Source of the DNA: Natrinema thermotolerans DSM 11552
GTDB lineage: Archaea; Halobacteriota; Halobacteria; Halobacteriales; Natrialbaceae
DNA length: 64,000 nucleotides
Reading direction: 5' to 3'
Assembly: GCA_000337115.1 (NCBI GenBank)
Contig: AOIR01000059.1
Span: forward strand, 256,960 to 320,959
Shown: positions 35,041 through 43,900 of the stretch, in pieces
Position numbering within the stretch: the stretch's first letter is position 1
Layout: each line of letters starts with the position of its first letter
Notes under the pieces: model-generated
The model's database searches: none
Seen by the model: only the letters and a program-made list of their open reading frames with translations
What the model was told of the DNA's origin: nothing
Program-made: the position numbers and the translations under genes

Positions 35041-35281
35041 CGGACTCACCGCCGGTCTCGGGGCCGGTGCCGTCGTTGTGCGTCGCCACTGCCGAGTCGG
35101 TCGATTCGGCCGTCGGCGTCGGGTCGTCGTCGGTCGCGACCGCGGCCGAAGCGGTCACCAGCCGCCGACAGATCTCGTCACGACTCTCGCCGCGCCGGGT
35201 GGCTTCGTCGGCCAGCCAGTCGTCGGCCTCGTCGGGAACGGCAAAGGAGACGGCGCGCTCATCGTGGTTTCGGCTGGACAT
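35033..35281 (-). CDS. Small ribbon-helix-helix-like protein with acidic tail
   Basis: This is an 82-residue protein. Its first 45 residues read as a strand (RAVSFAVP), a helix (DEADDWLADEATRRG) and a second helix (SRDEICRRLVTA). This matches the ribbon-helix-helix DNA-binding fold, which works as a dimer. The remaining residues form a Thr/Asp/Glu-rich tail. A GTATAAG box at 35306-35312 lies 28 bases upstream. It overlaps the start of the acidic Cys-motif gene, so the two form an operon. It could be autoregulatory (inference). Confidence 0.7.
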   Translation of the reverse strand: MSSRNHDERAVSFAVPDEADDWLADEATRRGESRDEICRRLVTASAAVATDDDPTPTAESTDSAVATHNDGTGPETGGESDD

Positions 35282-35305
35282 CTGTCCGTACTTGGGATAT
35301 CGAGC

Positions 35306-35312
35306 GTATAAG
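35306..35312 (-). promoter_or_regulatory. TATA box of the RHH operon
   Basis: CTTATAC on the minus strand is centred 28 bases before the ATG at 35281, consistent with a leaderless start. Confidence 0.55.
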
Positions 35313-35348
35313 CGTTGGTCCGAACTCGAGGGGGAGCCGCGCCGCCGG

Positions 35349-36185
35349 TCACCTGATCTTGCGGACGTTGCTGATGTCGAAGCCGCCGTCGTGGATCTCC
35401 GTCTCGAAGCGGACGATGTCCTCGTCCTCGAGCCGGGAGAGGACGCCCCGGAACTGCTCGACGACGAGGGTGCGGGCGCGTTCGGAGCCGCCGCTTTCCC
35501 ACTCGAACAGCAGCGTGCCATCGGTAGCCTCCTTGAGCCGGCCGAGTTCCGTCGGGCCCAGCAGTTCGGCGTTGACCAGCAGGAGGATGACGCCGCCCCA
35601 GCGATGTGAGGCGCGTTTGAGTCCCTTCAGCAGGACGGTCAGGTCCGACCAGTTCAGCCGATCATCGGCCGCCGCCACGAGATCGGTGAGCGAATCGATC
35701 ACAACGAGGTTGTCGGTAGCGTGGTCGGTCAGGTACTCGCCCAGCGCCTCGAGGACGTCAGTACGTTCGTTGTGGCTGCCGAGTTCGGTGATGTCGGCCA
35801 TCCCGTCGGCGTACCAGTCGGTCGGCACCGGCGTCAGCTGGAAGTACTCCTCGGCGAGTTCGACGAACCGGACGTCGTCCATCCCCGCGTCGACGAGGGC
35901 CTCGTCCATGACGAACTGCATCTCGTCGACGACGGCGCTCGGTTCGTCGGTAAACGAGACGTAGTGGACGTCCTCGGGGAGGGTCACGTCGGATGCGAGG
36001 TCGCCGTAGTAGAGGTCGAAGAGATCGGGGTCGGCCTCGACGAGCCCGTTCAGCACGGCGCTGGTGTAGCAGAACTCCCGCGCGCCGGCACCGGACTCGC
36101 CGGCCAGTAAGACGACGCTGCCGGTTGGCGCGCCGCCACCGATCATCCGATCGAGCCGCGAGACGCCGAGCGGCATCCGTTCCAT
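35349..36185 (-). CDS. KaiC/RadA-like P-loop protein with degenerate Walker A
   Basis: This is a 278-residue RecA-superfamily (COG0467-like) protein of the haloarchaeal HTR-like type. The start MPLGVSRLDRMIGGGAPTG is typical, but the P-loop reads GESGAGAR at residues 29-36. The invariant Lys is Ala and the Ser/Thr is Arg. A Walker B-like strand is present (NLVVIDSLTDLV). It may bind nucleotide weakly or not at all, and may act as a regulatory partner rather than an ATPase. The rest is full length and not frameshifted. Confidence 0.8.
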   Translation of the reverse strand: MERMPLGVSRLDRMIGGGAPTGSVVLLAGESGAGAREFCYTSAVLNGLVEADPDLFDLYYGDLASDVTLPEDVHYVSFTDEPSAVVDEMQFVMDEALVDAGMDDVRFVELAEEYFQLTPVPTDWYADGMADITELGSHNERTDVLEALGEYLTDHATDNLVVIDSLTDLVAAADDRLNWSDLTVLLKGLKRASHRWGGVILLLVNAELLGPTELGRLKEATDGTLLFEWESGGSERARTLVVEQFRGVLSRLEDEDIVRFETEIHDGGFDISNVRKIR

Positions 36186-36380
36186 ACGGGGTCGTTTGCT
36201 CGCGTCCGTTTACCGGTTGCGGCCGACCGTTTGCGCTCCGCTCCCTCGCGTCGCTCGTTTCACTCGCTTCAGGTCGGTCGTCGGCCCGCTCGCTCATTGA
36301 CTCGCGGCCGTCGGCCGCTCGTCTTACCGCAGCGCGTAGCGCCGCGGTTTCGTTCGCTCGCGGTGACAATATTTCCATCA

Positions 36381-37367
36381 CTATCGGCGACCGACATCCG
36401 TCTCGACTCGAGCCCCACTCTCGGCCGCTTCGGCGAGGATCACGCGACCCTCGAGCCCGCGCTCCGCGAGCGCGTCCCGAGCCGCGGCCGCAGCCTCCTC
36501 GGCGTGGGGGGTATCGGTCACGCCGTAGACGACCGGGCCCCACGAGGACTGGCCGACGCCCGAGAGGACCGGGCAGTCCTCGAGCGCGTCGACGAGTTCG
36601 CCCGCGGGCGGCCGGAAGACCCCGCCCTGTGCGTCGGCGTACCAGGCACCGTTCTTGCGGCCGATCTCGGCGACGGCCTCGCCGAAGGGCTCGAGGCTGC
36701 CCCCGGCCGCGGCGGGCAGCAGTTTCCGGGTGACGACGCCGGCGATCTCGTCGGCGATCGCGGGGTCGGCCCGCTCGACGACCGCGCGCATGCTCTCGTC
36801 CTCGTCGTCGCCGCTGCGGCCGGGCTCGGCGTCGGGGACGACGACCAGAAAGCGCCAGTCATCGGGCAGGTCGTGGCGGGCGACGACCGGCGGCACCGTC
36901 CAGTCGCCCTCCGCCGGCGGCTCCGTGGTAAAGCGGTTCGTCGGGTGGCCGGCGTCGACGACGAATCCGCCACTCTCGAAGGTCGCGACGCCGACGCCGC
37001 TGCGGCCGCCCCGCCCCATCGCAGGCGCGTTCTCGCGGACCCGCGGCTCGAGTCCGTGGGCCCGTGCCGTCGCCGTCAGCACTGCCAGCGCGAGTTGGGT
37101 GCCGCTCCCGAGGCCGACGTGGCGCGGCAGCCGCTCCTCGAGTGCCACCGCGACGCCGGGAAGGTCCAGCACGTCGACGGCACGGCGGGCGTACTCTCCG
37201 ACCAGCGGGTCGTCGGTCGCGACCTCGGTGGCGGGCTCGGCGGTGACGGTCGCCCGCGGCTCCGCGAGCCCGACGCCGATGCCCCCGTAGAGCCGCCCGC
37301 GGGCAAGCGACAGGTTCTGGAAGCCGACGTGGAGTCGCGCCCCGGTGCTGACGGTCGCGCTCGGCAT
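36381..37367 (-). CDS. GHMP kinase superfamily protein, beta-RFAP synthase-like
   Basis: This is a 328-residue protein. The GHMP ATP-binding motif is PRHVGLGSGTQLALAV at about 90-105. The start (VSTGARLHVGFQNLSLARGRLYGGIGVGL) and the C-terminal GVGQSSWGPVVYGVTD match the group containing beta-ribofuranosylaminobenzene 5'-phosphate synthase. That enzyme makes the methanopterin precursor in methanogens. Haloarchaea do not make methanopterin for methanogenesis, so its job here (a pterin or another small-molecule phosphorylation) is open. The ATG at 37367 fits the family. Confidence 0.75.
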   Translation of the reverse strand: MPSATVSTGARLHVGFQNLSLARGRLYGGIGVGLAEPRATVTAEPATEVATDDPLVGEYARRAVDVLDLPGVAVALEERLPRHVGLGSGTQLALAVLTATARAHGLEPRVRENAPAMGRGGRSGVGVATFESGGFVVDAGHPTNRFTTEPPAEGDWTVPPVVARHDLPDDWRFLVVVPDAEPGRSGDDEDESMRAVVERADPAIADEIAGVVTRKLLPAAAGGSLEPFGEAVAEIGRKNGAWYADAQGGVFRPPAGELVDALEDCPVLSGVGQSSWGPVVYGVTDTPHAEEAAAAARDALAERGLEGRVILAEAAESGARVETDVGRR

Positions 37368-37514
37368 GATCGTGGCCTCGCTACGGAGCCCCCCGGCAAG
37401 GGGGTTTCGACGGTGGCAACGCCTGACGATGGCTCTGACGGACCACTCGACGGGACCGTGGACTCGAGGGCAGCGGGACACAACCGATACCGATTCCGCG
37501 GACGCGCTTCCACG

Positions 37515-37664
37515 ATGGCGCGTCCCGACGCCTCGGTAATCGTGCCAGCCTGTGACGAGGCCGACCTCTCCCTGCGGCTGCGCCGCGAGGGAACGGTCGT
37601 CTACGATCCGACCTGTCCCGTCGGCAGGAGCGGGTCGCCGACGCGGGACTATAGTTGCCGCTGA
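37515..37664 (+). pseudogene. Decayed family 2 glycosyltransferase remnant
   Basis: This 49-codon open frame joins what looks like the N-terminal strand of a GT-2 enzyme (PDASVIVPACDEA) directly to a segment like its distal part (DLSLRLRREGTVVYDPTCPV). The nucleotide-sugar binding and DxD regions between them are missing. That is the pattern of a gene reduced by an internal deletion. Reading it as a real small protein is the alternative, but no family of that size fits. Confidence 0.4.
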
Positions 37665-37854
37665 AAGTCATTGCACACCTGATCACACGACAGCGCTGCG
37701 ATCAGTATATCAATCGTTTCAGCGGCTCCTATCCTTTTGAGTGCGTGAGTCCCTGCGTCGGTTCCGTTCCGTCGCTGCTCGCAGCCGTTGGCCTCGCGGA
37801 CGAACGTATTCGGCTTTTTCCGAGTTTCCGAACCATTGGCCGAGAAAGGGTAAC

Positions 37855-37859
37855 TTATA
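37855..37859 (+). promoter_or_regulatory. TATA box deciding the ilvD start
   Basis: TTATA is centred 26 bases before the ATG at 37883, arguing for a leaderless start there rather than at the in-frame ATG at 37868 or the much longer upstream open frame. Confidence 0.55.
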
Positions 37860-37882
37860 CCGTTTCGATGCGACGTGAGACC

Positions 37883-39610
37883 ATGAGCAGCGATACCGAA
37901 TTCGACTACGGCAAGGACGAGGAGTTACGTAGTCGCGAGGTGACCGAGGGCGCAGACAAGGCCCCACACCGTGCGATGTTCCGGGCGATGGGATTCGACG
38001 ACGAGGACTTCGGCGCGCCGATGATCGGCGTTCCGAACCCCGCGGCCGACATCACGCCGTGTAACGTCCATCTGGACGACGTCGCCGACGCGGCCCTCGA
38101 GGGCGTCGACGAGACCGGCGGGATGCCGATCGAGTTCGGAACGATCACGATCTCGGACGCCATCTCGATGGGGACCGAGGGGATGAAGGCCTCGCTGATC
38201 TCCCGGGAAGTGATCGCCGACTCCGTCGAACTGGTGTCGTTCGGCGAGCGCATGGACGGGCTGGTCACGATCGGCGGCTGTGACAAGAACATGCCCGGAA
38301 TGATGATGGCCGCGATCCGGACCGACCTGCCCTCGGTCTTTCTCTACGGCGGCTCGATCATGCCCGGCGAACACGAGGGCCGGGAGATCACCGTCCAGAA
38401 CCTCTTCGAGGGCGTCGGTGCCGTCGCCGACGGCGAGATGAGTCCGGACGAACTCGACGAGATGGAGCGCAACGCCTGCCCCGGCGCGGGCTCGTGTGGC
38501 GGCATGTTCACCGCGAACACGATGGCCTCGATCTCCGAGGCGATCGGCTTCGCACCGCTTGGCAGCGCCAGCCCGCCCGCCGAAGCCGAGTCGCGCTACG
38601 AGGTCGCCCGCGAGGCCGGCGAGATCGCCGTCGAGGCCGTCGAAGCAGGGCGGAAACCCTCCGACTTCCTCAGCGAGGCGTCCTTCGAGAACGCCATCGC
38701 CCTGCAGGTCGCCGTCGGCGGCTCGACCAACGCCGTCCTCCACCTGCTAGCGATGGCCGCCGAGGCCGGCGTCGACTTAGACATCGAGACGTTCAACGAG
38801 ATCAGCGCCCGCACGCCGAAGATCGCCAACCTCCAGCCCGGCGGCAAGCGCGTGATGAACGACCTCCACGAGGTCGGCGGCGTGCCGGTCGTCCTGCGTG
38901 AGCTGCTCGAGGCCGACCTGCTCCACGGCGACGCGCTGACGGTCACCGGTGAGACGATGGCCGAGGCCATCGAGCGGGTCGATCCGCCCGCGATTTCGGA
39001 TCTCGACGCCGACTTCTTGCATACCGTCGACGACCCGATCCACGAGCGCGGTGCCATCCGCATCCTCACCGGCAACCTCGCGCCCGAGGGGGCGGTCATC
39101 AAGATCACCGGCGAGGACCACCTCCACCACGAGGGACCGGTCCGGATCTTCGAGCGCGAGGAGGAGGCGATGGCCTACGTCCAGGAGGGCAACGTCGAAT
39201 CCGGCGATGTCATCGGGATCCGCAACGAGGGTCCCCGCGGCGGTCCCGGCATGCGCGAGATGCTCGGCGTCACGAGCGCCGTGGCCGGCCAGGGCCACGC
39301 CGAGGACGTCGCGCTCTTTACCGACGGCCGCTTCTCCGGTGCGACCCGCGGGTTCTCTATCGGCCACGTCGCCCCCGAGGCGGCGGCCGGCGGTCCCATC
39401 GCCGCCCTCGAGGACGGCGACACGATCACCATCGACATCGACGACCTCGAACTCTCCGTCGACCTCTCCGACGAAGAGATCGAGCAGCGACTCGCGGACC
39501 GTGAGCAGCCCGACCGCCAGTACACCAGCGGCGTGCTGGCGAAGTACGGGCAGGCCTTTGGCTCCGCGGCCAACGGTGCCGTGACCAACCCCGGCGTCAA
39601 AGACGAGTAG
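37883..39610 (+). CDS. ilvD: Dihydroxy-acid dehydratase
   Basis: This is a 575-residue IlvD/Edd-family enzyme that dehydrates 2,3-dihydroxy-isovalerate (or -methylvalerate) to the 2-oxo acid in valine, leucine and isoleucine synthesis. Fe-S ligands are in [13 protein letters not shown] and [18 protein letters not shown]. The C-terminal active-site region [23 protein letters not shown] is intact. The length is standard. It starts at a leaderless ATG and is monocistronic; with the CimA gene at 8582 the window holds two steps of branched-chain synthesis. Confidence 0.95.
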   Translation: MSSDTEFDYGKDEELRSREVTEGADKAPHRAMFRAMGFDDEDFGAPMIGVPNPAADITPCNVHLDDVADAALEGVDETGGMPIEFGTITISDAISMGTEGMKASLISREVIADSVELVSFGERMDGLVTIGGCDKNMPGMMMAAIRTDLPSVFLYGGSIMPGEHEGREITVQNLFEGVGAVADGEMSPDELDEMERNACPGAGSCGGMFTANTMASISEAIGFAPLGSASPPAEAESRYEVAREAGEIAVEAVEAGRKPSDFLSEASFENAIALQVAVGGSTNAVLHLLAMAAEAGVDLDIETFNEISARTPKIANLQPGGKRVMNDLHEVGGVPVVLRELLEADLLHGDALTVTGETMAEAIERVDPPAISDLDADFLHTVDDPIHERGAIRILTGNLAPEGAVIKITGEDHLHHEGPVRIFEREEEAMAYVQEGNVESGDVIGIRNEGPRGGPGMREMLGVTSAVAGQGHAEDVALFTDGRFSGATRGFSIGHVAPEAAAGGPIAALEDGDTITIDIDDLELSVDLSDEEIEQRLADREQPDRQYTSGVLAKYGQAFGSAANGAVTNPGVKDE

Positions 39611-39735
39611 CGGCCGCAACCGGCTCGCGGCGTCTCACCGTCCGGGCCGTGTCCGTCCCGACCGCGGGGCGGTCCCTTCGATTTCCTGCACCGCTCTTTC
39701 CCGCCCTTGAGACCGAGTACCAGCTAGACTCCCGC

Positions 39736-39891
39736 ATGCGCAAATACTGTCTCGAGTGCGACTGGCAGGTCAGCACCGCCCACGGCTACACCGAAAAAGA
39801 GGTGTCCGAGGAGGCGATCGCCCACTTCGTCGAGACGGGACATACGGTCGATTCGCTGCGACTCCCGCCGCCCGTGATCCGCCAGAACTGA
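39736..39891 (+). CDS. Small haloarchaeal zinc-motif protein
   Basis: This is a 51-residue protein. MRKYCLECDWQV carries a CxxC pair, and EEAIAHFVETGHTV carries two histidines further on, suggesting a C2H2-like zinc site. Its function is unknown. An earlier in-frame start 29 codons upstream would add unconserved sequence. Confidence 0.6.
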   Translation: MRKYCLECDWQVSTAHGYTEKEVSEEAIAHFVETGHTVDSLRLPPPVIRQN

Positions 39892-39909
39892 TGCCGTCGG
39901 CGTCGCCGC

Positions 39910-40338
39910 TCAGCCGCGGCGCTCGAGGACCCGATCGATAATCAGCCGGGTCGAGAGCAGTTGCTCGTCGTCGGTCTCTCGGGCGCTCGCACGGCGCACC
40001 TCGCAGTCGATCCCCCGCCGCTCGAGTTCGGCTGCGATGGCCTCGTCGTCGTGGTGCTGGTCGTGTCCCAGCGCGATCACGTCGGGATCGATCTCCTCGA
40101 TCGGAACGAAGATGTCCTCCTCGTGGCCGAGCAGGGCCTCGTCGACGGCCTCGAGTGCGCCGACTACGTCCCGGCGCTGGGTCGCCGGACAGATCGGCTT
40201 CTCCTTGTGATCGACGTTCGTCTTGCGGGCGACGATCACGTAGAGTTCGTCGCCCATCGCGGCGGCTTCCGCCAGGTAGTGGACGTGGCCGGGATGGATG
40301 ATGTCGAAGGTCCCCTGCGCGATGACGGTCCGGCTCAT
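39910..40338 (-). CDS. ribL: FAD synthase (archaeal RibL-type cytidylyltransferase-fold enzyme)
   Basis: This is a 142-residue nucleotidyltransferase of the HIGH superfamily that adenylates FMN to [17 protein letters not shown] carries the HxGH nucleotide-binding motif, and the STRLIIDRV motif near the C-terminus corresponds to the ISSTRI element. Archaeal RibL enzymes have this length and lack a riboflavin kinase domain. It is followed on the same strand, after a gap of about 95 bases, by nothing related. Confidence 0.88.
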   Translation of the reverse strand: MSRTVIAQGTFDIIHPGHVHYLAEAAAMGDELYVIVARKTNVDHKEKPICPATQRRDVVGALEAVDEALLGHEEDIFVPIEEIDPDVIALGHDQHHDDEAIAAELERRGIDCEVRRASARETDDEQLLSTRLIIDRVLERRG

Positions 40339-40432
40339 GTCGCCCCCGCGGTCGATCCGGCGGTACGTGGTTTCCGTGGCGATCCCGTCGTCGGTCCGGT
40401 ACGTGGCATCGTCTCGAGCATGGCGAGTCTCG

Positions 40433-40927
40433 TCATCGCAGTTCCTCGTCGATATCCGCCTGCGTGAAATCGAAGAAGTCCTCGGTCTCGGGCAGGTCGA
40501 CGTCGATCACGTTCAGTCCGGTCGGCTGGCCTTTCGAATCGAACGCCTTCCAGTCGGTCCGACGGTAGGGCGCGCCGATGATGACGTGAACGCTGCCCCG
40601 ACCGAAGGTGTCCAGATCGGCGTTACTCGGGCTGATGACGCCGTTCGGATGGGAGTGGATGCTACCCAACGCCTTCACGTCGTTGGGAATCTGGTTCGTC
40701 TTGACCGTCGCGCTGACGCTGTTGGACTCGGTGCCGGGCACCACGAGGATGTCCGTGATGACGAGCCCGTCACGGTCCAGTCCCAGCCGATCGGCCTCGG
40801 TCCCCCGGAGAAACCCCATGTACTCGTTCGGGTGGGTCTCCTCGGAGGACTCGAGGGCGAACTCGAGGGTTTCCTCGGCGATGCCGAGGATCTCGCTCGA
40901 GCGAAACAGCGCGTCGAACAGCCCCAT
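40433..40927 (-). CDS. JAMM/MPN+ metalloprotease (desampylase-like)
   Basis: This is a 164-residue MPN+ domain protein. The zinc ligands and catalytic residues are complete: Glu35 (NEYMGFLRG), His91 and His93 (HSHPNG), Ser101 and Asp104. In Haloferax a JAMM enzyme (HvJAMM1) removes the ubiquitin-like SAMP modifiers. This protein has an N-terminal helix ([19 protein letters not shown]) and a longer C-terminus, so it may be another JAMM subgroup. Substrate is not known. Confidence 0.85.
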   Translation of the reverse strand: MGLFDALFRSSEILGIAEETLEFALESSEETHPNEYMGFLRGTEADRLGLDRDGLVITDILVVPGTESNSVSATVKTNQIPNDVKALGSIHSHPNGVISPSNADLDTFGRGSVHVIIGAPYRRTDWKAFDSKGQPTGLNVIDVDLPETEDFFDFTQADIDEELR

Positions 40928-40999
40928 GGTCTACGCTGGGGCCTTGCGGTTGCTAAACGTTCCGATGCGCTGGTTCGGAATCGACCCGACCGACGCCGC

Positions 41000-43900
41000 C
41001 TACTCCTTCCCGTCGGTTGCCGACCGGTCGTCGGCCGCTCGAAGGGCACGACCGAGAGACTCTCTCGAGGTCGCGTTCGCCGGGCCGTCACCCGTCGACA
41101 GTGCGGTCGCGGCCCGCGAGACGGTACGCTCGAGTGTCTCGTCGGAGCGGACGAGTCCCGCCTCGGTCGCCCTCGCGATCGAGTCGTCGACGGCGTCGAT
41201 ACAGGTCTCCATCGCGACCTCCGTGTCGTGGTCCGTTGCGACTTCGACGATCGCCGCCGCGTAGACCGTCACCAGAAACGTCTCCGGGTCGTCGACGAGC
41301 GACCCCGTCGCCCACCCATGAAGCGTCGAGTCGACGCAGCGACACCACGCGTCGGCTCCGTCGCGGATCGATGCAGCGACTGCGCGAGCGGAGACGGCGA
41401 CGAGTACGCTCGAGGGATCGTCGGATGCCGCGTTCGTCGCCATCACCTCCGTCCGCTCGCCGACGGCCGCCAGCCACTCGTCCGCGTTCGTCCCGTCGGC
41501 GTGTTCGCGACCGACCGCCGCGAACGCGTCGCCGTAGATCCGCTCGAGGAGAGTCGTTCGGTCGACATCGAGCCACTCGAGCGCCGACTCCGTCATCACG
41601 GTCGCCACTACTTCGCTGACCCCGAACCGGACCGCGTCGCGCTCGGCGTCGGCCGCACGCGCCAGCGCGGTGCCGAATACCGAGACCGCGTAGTCCCGCG
41701 GCCGGCACGGATTGTCCGCCGCCGTCGCCGCCGTCTCGATCTGTGACAGCACCGTCTCGACCAGCCGATCGTGCGTCCGTTCGCCGGTATCGGTTCGCGT
41801 GAGTACGGCCGCGAGGATCGCCGCGTCCGTGGCTGCGAACGCCTCGAACCACGCCGTCCGGTCTGGTTCGTCGATCGCGTCGCGACGGCTCCGGTACGAC
41901 TCGACGAGGGACGCGATCCACTCGCGACTGCGGCTGGCGTCGCCCTCGTTCGCCCAGGCCACTGCCGCGTCACCGTAGACCTCGGTCAGGAACGAGTACG
42001 GCTCTTCGACTACCTCCGTCGCCGCGACGGTCAGTCGGTCAGTAATCCCCGTCCACCAGGTATGCTCGCTGCGAGGCGTGACACCGGTCGACGAATCGGC
42101 GTCGAACCCCCGCACGTGCGCCGACAGCGCACCGCTGTAAACCGCTGCCAGATACGAGTCGAGCGTCGCTCCGGACGCGTCTGCGGCCGCCCCTCGCGTC
42201 ACGGTGTCGTCGTACAACTCGAGCCAGTCCGTGAATCCGAGAGCGTCCTCGGAGGGAATCGTCTGGTGGCCGTAGGGGTAGCTCCTGACACCCTCGTGGT
42301 TGTCCTGCTCAACGGCGGCGAACGCCGCGAGGGCGTCGGCGTGGAGGGCCGCTCGGCTCTCCCACTCGTCGTCCGAGCGGTCCGACTCGGCGACAGCGTC
42401 GACAAGCCGGTCGTAGCCCGCAAACGACAGTTCGGCCCGCTCGAGGTCGCCGTCCGCGACGATGGCGTGAACGGCCTGTCCGTACGCCTCGGAGACGAAC
42501 GCGTCGGAGTCATCGATGTCCGCGAGCGCGGCGGTTCGGCGCAGACTCCGACCGACCGCCTCGAACCAGGGGCCGACCCGATCCGCTGGACAGTCGTGTT
42601 CGAACGCCCATCGTCCGATCGAGCCAACGTAGACCTGTTGTAGCATCGTCGTTTGGACGTCCGGATCGACGATCAGCGTGGCCGATTCCCTGACTCGTGC
42701 CTCCAACTCGTTCGTCCACGCCAGCAGTTCCTCGGGAGACCGCTCGAGGCCCGCGATAGCGCCGAGCATGGACGCGAAGCTGCCAGCGAGTACACGTGCC
42801 GTCTCCCGGTCGTCGATGTCGTTTGCGTGCTGTCGGACGTGCGATTCGATGGTGGCGAGGGCAGCTTCGGCCGTGGCGGGGTCGTCGCTCTCGCGGGCGA
42901 TTTCCCCCACCGTTCGTCCGTACACGACGTGAAGCCAATAGTCCGACCCGTCGGTCGGAACGACCTCGTGGAGGGCCTCGTCGACGCACGCGACGGCACC
43001 GATGTTCACCCTCGTCTCGTCCCCGGGGAGTGCGAGTTTCCCCAGTGCCGTCGCAAACGCGGTCGCGAACGGTTCTTGGTCGCCGCCGACCGATTCCCGT
43101 CCCACCGGAGTCGCGGTCTCGTTCGTGGCGGCGACGGCGTGCTGTGCGATCGCACCGATCCACTCGTCGGTCGTCGGATCCGCGGTCGCGATGGCGGCCA
43201 TCGCGGTCCCGTAGACCCCGCCGCGAAACCGTATCGCCTCGTCGGAATCGGCGCACCGATTCCGCCCGACATCGCGAACGAGTTCGTCGACGAGGTCGAG
43301 CCACGGCGACCCCGCGTTCGGCCGGTGGGTCGTCGCGAACCCGTGGACCGTTTCGGCGACGATCCGACCGAGGAACGCCTCGTCCAAAGCGTTGTCCGGG
43401 ACGCCAGCAACGGCCGCGAGCGTACTCTGGTCGGCAACTGGCTCGACATCGATGGGGTCGCGGGACGGCGTTTGGGTCTCGTTCCAGTCCATCGCGTCGA
43501 GTAGGTCTTCGGCGATCGTCGCTGGGTCTCGATCGGCGGGGACGGCTGGCTCGTCGAGTGAAACGTCGGTGCGGTCTAGCCACGCCTCCCGCTCGTCACA
43601 GCCGGCTCGCTCGCAGCTCGCATCGAACCGGTCGCGATTACTGGTATCGCAGATGAGTATCGCGCCCGTACACACGCCCTCGTCGACCCAGTCGACGATC
43701 GCTCGAACGCCGTCGTCGCCGACGATTTGGGCCGGTTCTGCCGCGTACGTCGCAACCACGACGGCATCGGGCGTGGCATCGATCCCGCGGCGAACCCGAT
43801 CGGGCCGTCGGAGATCGGGGAGCATGATCGTCGCCCCCCAGTCGCTCAGTTCCGCGGCGACGCGGGAGGCGAGTCGTCGCTTCCCGCTCGCTTTCGTCCC

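Larger units (their letters stand above)
37368..37882. other. Gap holding a gene relic and the ilvD promoter
   Basis: This 515-base gap contains a short decayed glycosyltransferase (37515-37664) and the ilvD promoter. Between about 37665 and 37850 the sequence is A+T-richer and I see no gene in it. Confidence 0.5.
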
